From RYN-230 sp963713815 (GTDB taxonomy: Bacteria > Actinomycetota > Actinomycetes > Streptosporangiales > Streptosporangiaceae): 64,000 nucleotides of DNA. Shown piece after piece: positions 37,888 to 46,096 of this stretch; within the stretch, counting starts at the first letter, position 1; every line of letters begins with the position of its first letter. The notes below the pieces were generated by a model. That model was not told the origin of the DNA. It saw only the letters and a program-made list of their open reading frames with translations, and searched no databases. Where the stretch lies: the NCBI GenBank assembly GCA_963713815.1, contig CAVQNH010000002.1:1-64000 (forward strand), in the 5' to 3' direction. Position numbers and translations under genes: made by a program.

Positions 37888-39759
37888 TTACGGGCCGGAC
37901 GTGGCCGGCGGGCTGGGTGTCCCGCTCACGGTGGGCGTGCCGCTCACCGTGGGCGTGGAGGTGGCCGACGGGGTCGCCACCGCCGAGGAGCCGGGCAGGT
38001 GCGGCGAGTTCAGCGCCGCCTGATCGGCGAGCGCGATGGCCAGCTGCCCCATGGCCGTGGGGTGGAACGGCGCCGCGTCCCCCAGGCCCTGCACGTAGGG
38101 CTGGGTGGTGCACAGCTGGTGCCCGGTGAAGTCCGGCTTGACCGAGGTGAAGCCGAACTCGACGGCCCCCTTGGCCAGCACGGCGTTGAGGGTGGCCAGC
38201 CGCGAGCTGAGCGTGCGCATCTTGGCCGCGGTCAGGCCGACCCGGCTCAGGCAGCTCAGCTGCAGGTCGAACGGGTTGTAGTAGCGGTTGATGATGACCT
38301 GCGGATGGCTGGGCAGCGCGGCGAGCTGGTCCAGCAGCTGCAGGTAGTTCTTGCTGAACGAATGCAGCTGCTGCTGGAAGTAGGCGGTCGTGGCCTTGTC
38401 GTTGCAGGTCTTGGCCACCGCGCACAGGCGCAGCATGGCCGACCAGTCCAGGTCGTCCGCGCCCACGCTGACGATGACCGCGGACGCGTGCGTGGCCCGC
38501 TGCAGCGCGTCGATCTGGGCCGGCTCGGTCTCCCCGCCGCGCCCTTCCGGGCCGAGCAGGCCCTGGCCGATCGTGGCGCTGTTGCAGGCCAGGTTCATCA
38601 CCTGCCAGCCGTTGGAGCGGGCCAGGTCCTCGGCGTAGGAGTCGGTGCTCCGCCCGCAGGCCTGGTCGGCCCGGGACGCGTTGCGGACGGCCGGCAGCCC
38701 GGCGCCCGCCGCGGTGGAGTCGCCGATCACGACCAGCCGGACCCCGGGCGGCACCGGGACTCCTTTCCTGGCGTCGGTGACCGTGCGCTCGCTGCCGACC
38801 AGCTGGCTGAGCGACCGGACCTGGCGCAGCGTGGACGGCGCGGTGTAGGCGGTCAGCATGATCGCGCCGAGGTTGATCACCTCGGTCAGGACCAGGCCGC
38901 CGGCCAGGAGTTTCAGCGTCGTCCGGTGCGGCAGGCGGCGCCAGCCGGCCAGGGCGCCGAGCAGGATCAGGGACCCTACCGCGGTGAGCCCGATCTCCCA
39001 GGCGAAGTAGTCGATCCAGCCGCTGGCCAGCCGGTCACCCAGGATCCGCTCGGCACCCGCCGGGCCCGCGCCCTGGACGAAGTTGGTCAGCTCGCTGTTG
39101 ATCGTGATCTGGGTCAGCTGGAGCCGGGGGCGGACCGGGCCGAGGAACTGGATGTGGGTGGGCAGGCTCTGGCCGAACAGGTCGATTTCGCCGGGGCCGG
39201 AGAAGCTCAGGCTGGGCGCGGTCGTGCCGACCTTGATGACCTGGCCGGCGACGGTGACGGTCTGCAGGGGAGTGACTTTGAGGGCCACGCCGATCGCGAC
39301 GGCGGCGGTGACCAGGGCGGCGGCCAGCCAGATGGCCCAGCGGGTGCGGCGGCCGGGGCGGCGCGGCCGGGCCGGCTGAGGCGTCGTGGGGTCACCGGGC
39401 TCTGCCGCTCGCGGCTGGGGAGTCGTCGCTGCAGGCTCTGCGGGCTGGGGAGCGTGGTTCTCCGCCGGGGTGGGGGCACCGTTCTGCGCTGGGGAGGGGG
39501 CGTGGTCCTGCGCTCCGGTAGCCGCTCCGGCGGCGCGCTGCCCGGGCCGGGTCATGAAGCGCTGCGACCGCGGCCGGACGCGCCACAGATCCAGCAGTGA
39601 GATCAGCCTGCCTGCGCCCCGCCATTGGGGCAGTGAGCCTGCGATCCCGGCAGGGACCCAGGCCACCGCGCACGCCACCGACCATCGCCATAACTTCAAC
39701 CGAAAGTACCCGCCGCCGGGGGCTGCGACACTCCCCGCGGCGGCGCCCGTGCCCGGCAT
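37888..39759 (-). CDS. Membrane-anchored SGNH/GDSL hydrolase
   Basis: Up to 623 residues. After a Pro/Ala-rich region come a membrane helix (AIWLAAALVTAAVAIGVAL), an outer domain, two more helices (FAWEIGLTAVGSLILLGALA; LLAGGLVLTEVINLGAIML) and a C-terminal SGNH hydrolase: block I VVIGDSTAAGAGLP, block II NLACNSATI, block III VSVGADDLDW, block V FHPTAMGQLA. Catalytic Ser, Asp-x-x-His and oxyanion residues are present. Four Cys suggest an extracytoplasmic position. The C-terminal tail is a Thr/Pro/Ser repeat. The start is uncertain (39759, or ATG 39555). Substrate unknown; esterase or cell-wall acyl ester is plausible. Confidence 0.8.
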   Translation of the reverse strand: MPGTGAAAGSVAAPGGGYFRLKLWRWSVACAVAWVPAGIAGSLPQWRGAGRLISLLDLWRVRPRSQRFMTRPGQRAAGAATGAQDHAPSPAQNGAPTPAENHAPQPAEPAATTPQPRAAEPGDPTTPQPARPRRPGRRTRWAIWLAAALVTAAVAIGVALKVTPLQTVTVAGQVIKVGTTAPSLSFSGPGEIDLFGQSLPTHIQFLGPVRPRLQLTQITINSELTNFVQGAGPAGAERILGDRLASGWIDYFAWEIGLTAVGSLILLGALAGWRRLPHRTTLKLLAGGLVLTEVINLGAIMLTAYTAPSTLRQVRSLSQLVGSERTVTDARKGVPVPPGVRLVVIGDSTAAGAGLPAVRNASRADQACGRSTDSYAEDLARSNGWQVMNLACNSATIGQGLLGPEGRGGETEPAQIDALQRATHASAVIVSVGADDLDWSAMLRLCAVAKTCNDKATTAYFQQQLHSFSKNYLQLLDQLAALPSHPQVIINRYYNPFDLQLSCLSRVGLTAAKMRTLSSRLATLNAVLAKGAVEFGFTSVKPDFTGHQLCTTQPYVQGLGDAAPFHPTAMGQLAIALADQAALNSPHLPGSSAVATPSATSTPTVSGTPTVSGTPSPPATSGP

Positions 39760-39762
39760 TGA

Positions 39763-40326
39763 TCACTCTTCGCGAAACAACGGAGGCCAGAGTGCCTGGA
39801 GCTGCTCGGTGGGTTTCTGGAACAGGGCGCCCGAAGGGTAATCAGGATCGCTGCTCATGCCCCAGAATCTGAAGCCCTCGCGCTCGTAGTAGGCGTGCAG
39901 CTCCTTGTTGGTGCGCCAGGCGTCCACCCTGATCCACCGGGCTCCGTACCCCCGCCGCGCGGTCAGGCCGGCCCAGTCCAGCAGCCGGCTGCCGATCCGC
40001 CGCCCGGCATGTTCACGGCTGACGACCAGGCGGCGCACGTACACGGCCAGCTCACGCTGCTGAGCGGGAGGCCAGATCGGGTAGTCCTCCGGATCGGCGG
40101 TGATCGTGGCCACGGCGATGCCGCCGTCGCGCAGGACCCAGGTCTTCCCGGCCGTCAGGTCGCGGCGGATCCGGTTGCTGCGGTCTTCCTCGCTGCGCCA
40201 CGGCTGGGCCCACTGGTCGGTGTCCTTGGTGCGCCGCAGCCACCGGGCCGCCGCCTCGATGAGGGCGATGATGGAGTCGTGATCGTTCTCGTCGGCGCGG
40301 CAGAGGCGCAGCGGTAAATAACCCAC
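39763..40326 (-). CDS. GNAT family N-acetyltransferase
   Basis: 187 residues from GTG 40326. The acetyl-CoA site is VRRLVVSREHAGRRIGSRLLDWA (motif A pattern Arg-x-x-Gly-x-Gly in slightly varied form), and the C-terminal YYEREGFRFWG is typical. The ribosome site agga lies inside the right arm of a hairpin at 40329-40362. Substrate unknown. Confidence 0.85.
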   Translation of the reverse strand: MGYLPLRLCRADENDHDSIIALIEAAARWLRRTKDTDQWAQPWRSEEDRSNRIRRDLTAGKTWVLRDGGIAVATITADPEDYPIWPPAQQRELAVYVRRLVVSREHAGRRIGSRLLDWAGLTARRGYGARWIRVDAWRTNKELHAYYEREGFRFWGMSSDPDYPSGALFQKPTEQLQALWPPLFREE

Positions 40327-40328
40327 GA

Positions 40329-40362
40329 TTCCAAATCCTGCCCATAACCGAAGGATTTGGAA
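40329..40362 (-). promoter_or_regulatory. 11-bp inverted repeat covering the GNAT ribosome site
   Basis: Arms 40329-40339 (ttccaaatcct) and 40352-40362 (aggatttggaa) are exact complements, unusually AT-rich. In the GNAT message, the downstream arm holds the agga ribosome site and ends 2 bases before the GTG, so the fold would hide it; it could equally be a repressor operator. Confidence 0.6.
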
Positions 40363-40671
40363 CTGCCGCCCGCTGCTAATGACGGGCGGCCGGCCGCGGC
40401 AAGGCAGGCGCCTCGCCGTGCCGAGCCGGAAAACGTCAGGAGGTGCTCATTCCGCAGTGCTCATTCCACGGTGCTCATTCCACGGTGCTCATTCCACGAG
40501 CCGCGCACCGAACAATTGCCCCTTCGGGCACTTCCGTCGCGGGCGTCATGCTACGTTTCGTTTTCGCTGTCGGCGCTGGCAGGCTGTCCAGCTGGAGCAG
40601 CGCCGACAGCGCGCTATGGCCGTAGGGTTCCGCATGACGGAGGTCCCGCTGGCCAGGAAACGCCCTGCCCT
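40363..40671. other. Non-coding stretch with 14-bp repeats and a hairpin
   Basis: No convincing gene. Holds four copies of gtgctcattccacg-type units of 14 bp at about 40443-40498, and a perfect 12-bp hairpin with arms 40567-40578 (ctgtcggcgctg) and 40598-40609. Confidence 0.6.
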
Positions 40672-40734
40672 TCAGCGTGGGTCGTAGTGCTCGTAGCGGT
40701 ACTGCAGCGACGGGCGACCGATGCGCTTGGCCAT
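40672..40734 (-). CDS. Possible 20-residue peptide gene
   Basis: ATG 40734 to TGA 40672 codes MAKRIGRPSL then QYRYEHYDPR. A strong ribosome site (gaggaggtg) stands 4-10 bases before the ATG, which is the main support. The product is basic and aromatic-rich. No maturation enzyme lies next to it, so a modified-peptide role is not supported; it could be a leader or a remnant. Confidence 0.4.
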   Translation of the reverse strand: MAKRIGRPSLQYRYEHYDPR

Positions 40735-40740
40735 GACACC

Positions 40741-40999
40741 TCCTCGGTGGTATTCGGCTGTGCTCGCGCCCGGGAATCCCGGGTTAGCCAGGGCTAATGC
40801 CCTGTTCCGCGGACCTTATGCTCGCGGTCGCGGCGCCGTGGTGAAGTGGAGCCTGTGGTGCAGCGTGCAGCACTGCGCGTGATCGGCGCCCAGGTCCGGT
40901 CCGGCCGGGGAGGTTCAGCCTCGGCTTACGCGTGCTGGCCGTCTTCGGCTCGCGTCAGACGGGAACCACTGCTGCGGGATCGGGCGAGGACGGGCATCG
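40741..40999. other. Non-coding stretch, nothing recognised
   Basis: About 260 bases between the possible peptide gene and the GntR remnant. No open frame with family resemblance and no clear repeat. Confidence 0.5.
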
Positions 41000-41805
41000 C
41001 GGCGGGCACGAGTCGCCTACCTTGACCGCGAACTGATTCCGGTCGGCCGGGTAGACGCTCAGCCGTCAGCCGGATCGGCGCTGCCGTGCTCGTCGATACG
41101 CCGTCCGGCGGGTCGACACCACGGAGACCCGGCCGTCGTCGGGCAGCTTGAAGAACGCGGTCTCGTCTCGTCGGGAGCCCGGACCGTGATGTGTCGCGAC
41201 AGCCGGCCTGCTTGATGTTGACGAGTCCTGAGGTACGCCACCGTGCCCTCGTGGATGTTCGTCGGCCTGCATCAGCCGCGGGGCGCCCCGCTCGACGAGC
41301 TTCATCGGATAGAAGGACGTCTGCAGCGACCAGGGTGTCTGGTCGATGAGTCGCCGCTGATGCCGGCTGACCACCATGGCGCCCTCGAACCTGCCAGCTC
41401 GCGCGGTATCGGGGTCGGCCTGCTGTATCTCCACCCTGGGCGGGCGGCCTCCGGCTTCCGCCGCATGGCCTTCACCTCGGAGTCGTAGTCCGGGTCGGCT
41501 TCCCCGTCGGGCACGGCTTTCTCCACATACGTGGCGCCTTCGCCGCCCGAGCCGTCGTCGTCCCCGGTCAGCGTCGTCACGAACGGGCTGATCTTCTCGA
41601 CCACGTAGGTGCCCTGACCCGGGCGGGTCTCGACCAGCCCCCGGGTGATCAGCCACTTGACGGCGTCGCGGACGGTGTTTCGCGACGCGTCGTACTTCTC
41701 CCGGAGTTCCAGTTCGGTCCGAAGCTGGGCTCCGGGCGCCAGTTCGCCGGCCTCGATCTGGCGGCGGAGATCGTCGGCGATCTGCCGGTACATCGGGTCA
41801 ACCAC
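41000..41805 (-). pseudogene. Decayed GntR/UTRA transcription regulator
   Basis: The winged-helix half is intact from GTG 41805, which has a gggaggtg site: PMYRQIADDLRRQIEAGELA, YDASRNTVRDAVKWLITRGL, ETRPGQGTYVVEK. The ligand-binding UTRA half is scattered: VSRHQRRLIDQTPWSLQTSF in one frame, then TVRAPDET, FKLPDDGRVSVVSTRRTAY and VYPADRNQFAVKVGD in others. At least four breaks fall within 450 bases. This density suggests real decay rather than isolated read errors. Similar regulators often accompany small membrane proteins like the one at 42125. Confidence 0.8.
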
Positions 41806-41826
41806 GGCACCTCCCAGAGATCCCAA

Positions 41827-42124
41827 CCACCCCGATAGGTGGGCTGGCTGGGCTCGAAAGGATCATACCCATTATCTGGGTCCTCAGAATCTTTGGGATG
41901 TGTGGGTTTAGGTCCCTTGTGAGGGGCTATAACCGCAGAGTACCAAAGGTTGGGATGACTAGGATGGCTAGATCCATTGGACTGAGTCTAGCAGTACCTC
42001 TGCTTGGGTGCACATGGATCAGTCAACTAGGCCCCCACACCTGCCTCACCCCGGCCACCCATACCGGAGGTGAGGACAGCAGGACGGCGGTACTCCCGCC
42101 GAAGGCCGCAAGGAAGGGGACCCC
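41827..42124. other. AT-richer gap with possible regulator sites
   Basis: About 300 bases with clearly lower GC than the rest (especially 41860-42030). Contains an inverted pair gctaga...tctagc around 41968-41994, and several ctag/actagg words. It divides the GntR remnant from the small membrane gene and could hold operators for that regulator. No gene seen. Confidence 0.45.
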
Positions 42125-42352
42125 ATGGCCACCATCGTCATCATCGGACTCGTGATCTTCATCGCCGGAGCCGCTGTCGGAGCCGTCCTGCTGGTGAGCT
42201 GGGGCATCCAGCGCGAGGAGCGGGATTTTTCGCTGACCCGCCGGGCTCCAGGCCAGGTGAGCCTGGGAACCCGCCGCGTGACCGGCCTCTACGTCCGCCG
42301 CCGGAGTGACGCCCTCCCTCCTCTGGCCAGCCGGGAAGACATGCTCGTCTAG
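42125..42352 (+). CDS. Small single-helix membrane protein
   Basis: 75 residues. N-terminal helix ATIVIIGLVIFIAGAAVGAV followed by a basic tail (SLTRRAPGQVSLGTRRVTGL, YVRRRSD). Ribosome site aaggaagggg lies 5 bases before ATG. Function unknown; associated by position with the broken GntR gene. Confidence 0.7.
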   Translation: MATIVIIGLVIFIAGAAVGAVLLVSWGIQREERDFSLTRRAPGQVSLGTRRVTGLYVRRRSDALPPLASREDMLV

Positions 42353-42368
42353 CCGGCCGCCAGGGCCA

Positions 42369-42453
42369 GGCCGGCCGGGGCCGCGGGGACCCCGGCCGGC
42401 CTCCCAGCGGGGGCGTCCGCGCCGCACCATCTCGGGGGCATGGTGCGGCGCGG
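42369..42453 (+). terminator. Two consecutive perfect hairpins
   Basis: Hairpin 1: arms 42369-42380 (ggccggccgggg) and 42390-42401. Hairpin 2: arms 42417-42430 (ccgcgccgcaccat) and 42440-42453. Both arms pairs are exact. Placed after the small membrane gene; the second might also act in the leader region of the next gene, but its start seems leaderless. Confidence 0.7.
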
Positions 42454-42557
42454 ATCGCTGTCCGCGCCCGGTGCCGGCGGTCCGGGCGTGCCGGGTCCCG
42501 GCCGGGCGGTACCCGGCCCGTCCCGGCAGGTCAGCCGGACCGCACGGCCCCGAACAC

Positions 42558-42563
42558 TAAGCT
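42558..42563 (+). promoter_or_regulatory. -10 box TAAGCT for a leaderless gene
   Basis: TAAGCT ends exactly 7 bases before GTG 42571, fitting transcription start at the start codon. No ribosome site. Confidence 0.6.
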
Positions 42564-42570
42564 CGGTAGC

Positions 42571-43713
42571 GTGCAAGACTCCGCGGCTCCCGCCCCTTAT
42601 CCCTGGCCCCCGCAATCCGCCACCGGCGTGGGCTCCATGCCCGGCACCGACCCGCTCGAGGCCATGCGGCTCATCCTCGATGAGCTCCCGGACCTGCCCC
42701 ACCTGGTCGAGCTCCCGGACCGCGGCGTGGGCGCGGACATGATCGGCCGGACCGCGGGCCTGCTGATCGACCTGCCCGTGGACACGACCACCCGCGGCTG
42801 GCGTCTCGCCGACCGCCCGGGCCGGGACATGCGCCGCGCGCAGTCCCTGCTGGCCCGGGACCTGGACGCGCTGGAGGAGGCGGCCGACGGCTACCAGGGC
42901 ACGCTGAAGCTGCAGGTCTGCGGGCCGTGGACGATGGCGGCCAGCCTCGAGCTGGCGCGCAGCCAGGAGCCCGTGCTGGCCGACCCCGGGGCGCTCCGGG
43001 ACCTGATCACGTCACTGGCCGAGGGGGTGGCCGCGCACGTGGCCGGGGTGGCGGCCCGGGTGCCCGGCGCGCGGCTGCTGCTCCAGGTGGACGAGCCCTC
43101 GCTGCCCACGGTGCTGGCCGGCGAGGTGCCGAGCGCGAGCGGGTTCAACCGGGTCCGCGCGGTCGAGGAGGCCGACGCCGTGTCGGGCCTGCATGCGGTG
43201 CTGTCCGTGACGCTGGCCCCCACGCTGGTGCACTGCTGCGGAATGTCGGCCCCGGTTGGCATCATCAGGGGAGCGGGCGCGGACGGGGCGGGGATCGACC
43301 TTGGCGTGCTGCGCCGCGGGGAGGAAGAGGTGCTGGCGGAGGCGGTCGAGGCGGGCCTCGGGATCTTCGTGGGCGCGGTGCCTGCCACGCCGGTGACGGC
43401 CGCCCCCGCGGCAGCTCCGGCCGGCCGGCCGCGGGCCGGCGGCCCCGCAGCGGACGCTACTTCTCCGCAACGGAGCCGTTCAGGCACACTCCCCGACGCC
43501 AAGGCCACCGCGGACCGGGTGGTGGAGTTGTGGCGCCGGATGGGGTGGCCGGCTGCCCGGATGCCCGGCGCGGCCGGTGTCGCGGCCCAGGTGGTGATCA
43601 CCCCGGGCTGCGGTCTGGCCGGCGCCCCGCCGGAGTATGCCCGGGCCGCGCTGGCCGCCTGCCGGGAGGCAGCCCGGATGCTCCCCGAGCTGATTGAGGA
43701 GGAGGCGCCGTGA
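42571..43713 (+). CDS. Cobalamin-independent methionine synthase-like protein (MetE C-terminal domain type)
   Basis: 380 residues, a single MetE/UROD-type barrel. GVGSMPGTDPLEAMRLI at the start, LQVCGPWTMAASLEL, LLQVDEPSLP, and the probable Zn ligands in LVHCCGM and TPGCGLAG. The same gene stands before ligA in Mycobacterium (Rv3015c, from memory). Its methyl donor and acceptor are unproven; it lacks the N-terminal folate half of full MetE. The last bases overlap ligA as GTGA. Confidence 0.85.
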   Translation: MQDSAAPAPYPWPPQSATGVGSMPGTDPLEAMRLILDELPDLPHLVELPDRGVGADMIGRTAGLLIDLPVDTTTRGWRLADRPGRDMRRAQSLLARDLDALEEAADGYQGTLKLQVCGPWTMAASLELARSQEPVLADPGALRDLITSLAEGVAAHVAGVAARVPGARLLLQVDEPSLPTVLAGEVPSASGFNRVRAVEEADAVSGLHAVLSVTLAPTLVHCCGMSAPVGIIRGAGADGAGIDLGVLRRGEEEVLAEAVEAGLGIFVGAVPATPVTAAPAAAPAGRPRAGGPAADATSPQRSRSGTLPDAKATADRVVELWRRMGWPAARMPGAAGVAAQVVITPGCGLAGAPPEYARAALAACREAARMLPELIEEEAP

Positions 43714-45906
43714 CCGAGTCTGCAGCCGACGGTGTTCCCGCCAGCCAGGCGGAGGAGTCCGGCGGGATTCCCGGGTCCGCCGTGGACGCGGCGGCCCGGC
43801 ACCGGCACGCCGAGCTGAGCGCGGAGATCACCGAGGCCAACCACCGTTACCACGTGCTGGACTCGCCGACGATCTCGGATGCGGAGTACGACGCGTTCAT
43901 GCGTGAGCTCCGGGCGCTGGAGGAGCGCTACCCGGAGCTGCGCACCCCGGATTCGCCTACCCAGCGGGTGGGGGGCGCGATATCCACCGAGTTCACCGCG
44001 GTCGAGCACCTGGAACGCCTGCTCAGCCTGGACAACGCGTTCTCCGGCCGAGGAATTCGACGCCTGGGCGGCCCGGGCGCAGCGGCTCGGCGGGACCGGC
44101 CCTTATCTGTGCGAGCTGAAGATCGACGGGCTGGCCGTGGACCTGGTGTACCGGAACGGCGCGCTGGTCCGCGCGGCCACCCGCGGGGACGGGACGACCG
44201 GGGAGGACGTCACCCCGAACATCCGCACGATCGCCTCGGTCCCGCTCCGGCTCACCGGCCCTGATGTGCCGGAGACGCTGGAGGTCCGGGGTGAGGTGTT
44301 CTTGCCGGTGGCGGCGTTCCACGAGCTGAACGAGCGGCTGACCGCGATGGGCCGGCCGCCGTTCGCCAACCCCCGCAACTCGGCCGCGGGCTCGCTGCGC
44401 CAGAAGGACCCGCGGGTCACCGCGACCCGGGCCCTGCAGCTGATCGTGCACGGCGTGGGGCTCGCCACCGGTGACCCCCCGGAAACCCACTCCGGCTGGT
44501 ACGAGCGGCTGCGCGGGTGGGGACTGCCGGTCAGCGAGCTGTTCCAGGTGATGCCGGAGCTGGACGGGGTGCGGGACTACATCGCGCACTACGGCGAGCA
44601 CCGGCACGATACGCCGTATGAGATCGACGGGGTCGTGGTCAAGATCGACCGGCTCGACCTGCAGCGCCAGCTGGGCCACACCAGCCGGGCGCCGCGCTGG
44701 GCCATCGCCTACAAGTACCCGCCCGAGGAGGTCAACACCCGGCTGCTGGACATCCAGGTCAACGTGGGCCGGACCGGCCGGGTCACCCCGTTCGCGGTCA
44801 TGGAGCCGGTGGTGGTCAGCCAGTCCACGGTGGACCGGGCCACGCTGCACAACGCCGACGAGGTGGCCCGCAAGGGCGTGCTGATCGGGGACATGGTCGT
44901 GCTGCGCAAGGCCGGCGACGTGATCCCCGAGGTGGTCGGGCCGGTGGTGGACGTGCGCACCGGCGGCGAGCGGGCGTTCGAGTTCCCCACCGTGTGCCCG
45001 GCGTGCGGCACCCCGCTGGTCCGGGAGGACGGCGGGGTGGACTGGCGCTGCCCGAACACCCGGGCCTGCCCGGCCCAGCTGCGGGAGCGGCTCTTCCACC
45101 TGGCCGGCCGGGGCGCCCTGGACATCGAGGTGCTCGGGTATGAGGCGGTGACCGCGCTGCTCGACTCGGGGCTGGTCACCGACGAGGGCGACCTGTTCTC
45201 GGTGACCGACGAGGACCTGGCCACCAGCTCGTTCTTCGTGAACAAGCAGGGCACCCTGACCGTGAACGCGGGCAAGCTGATCGGCAACCTGGAGGACGCC
45301 CGGCGCCGCCCGCTCTGGCGGATCCTGGTCGCCCTGTCTATCCGGCACGTGGGCCCCACCGCGGCCCGCGCGCTCGCGGCCCAGTTCGGCTCACTCGACG
45401 CGATCACGGCCGCCTCGGCGGAGGAACTGGCCGCGGTGGACGGGGTGGGCCCGACCATCGCGGCCTCGGTGATCGAGTGGTTCGGGGTGGACTGGCACCA
45501 GGAGATCGTGCGGAAATGGCGGGAGAACGGGGTCCAGCTGGCTACGCCCGGCTGGACGCCACCGCCTGCTCCCGAAGACCCGGGAGCTGGCCTCCCGCTG
45601 TCCGGGGTGGCCGTAGTCATCACGGGCAGCCTGGACGCCTTCAGCCGGGATGAGGCCGCCGGGGCGGTGCAGGCCCTGGGGGGCAAGGTCACCGCGTCGG
45701 TATCGAAGAAGACGGCGTTCCTGATCGCCGGGGACAAGCCCGGCAGCAAGCACGACAAGGCCCTTACGCTGGGCGTTCCCGTGCTCGACGAGGCGGGATT
45801 CCGGGTCCTGCTGGACAATGGCCCGGCCGCGGCCGCGGAGGCGGCGCAGGCCGAGGGTGTGATCCCTGACGCCGCCGGGGCTTCCGGGCCCGCTGCTGAC
45901 TCGTGA
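43710..45906 (+). CDS. ligA: NAD-dependent DNA ligase; frame broken once
   Basis: Essential replication and repair ligase, about 731 residues after removing one extra base. Domain Ia (NHRYHVLDSPTISDAEYD, LRTPDSPTQRVGG) is in the first frame to LDNAFS; one g is in excess at about 44045 (ggccgag for gccgag), and EEFDAWAARAQRLGG onward is in the next frame. Adenylation Lys in ELKIDGLAVDL, four-Cys zinc site (CPACGTPL, CPNTRACPAQ), helix-hairpin-helix repeats and C-terminal BRCT (GVAVVITGSLDAFSRDE) are all present. Because the gene is essential, the break is probably a sequence error. Confidence 0.95.
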
Positions 45907-46096
45907 GAATGACGCGCTAACTGGGCCGCAATTGATTCAGGTAGTCTGCACTGCTCTGACCTGCGAAATCGCCGATGTTCGGCAATGCACCGTAACAGAT
46001 AGTGTGCGATTGGCTTCGCGAAGTACCCTTTTCCCCGTACCCTGCTGACAGGAGCAACGCGTATCCCCGCCGGGCTGGCTGCGGCACGAGGACACC

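Noticed and set aside
40672..40734. Precursor of a modified peptide natural product
   Set aside because: No P450, cyclase, methyltransferase, protease or exporter lies beside it; only the ribosome site supports a peptide at all.
45907..46096. BldD-type operator before the GGDEF-EAL gene (gtaacagatagtgtgcg)
   Set aside because: Only part of the known consensus fits and one half is poor; not enough without a matrix search.
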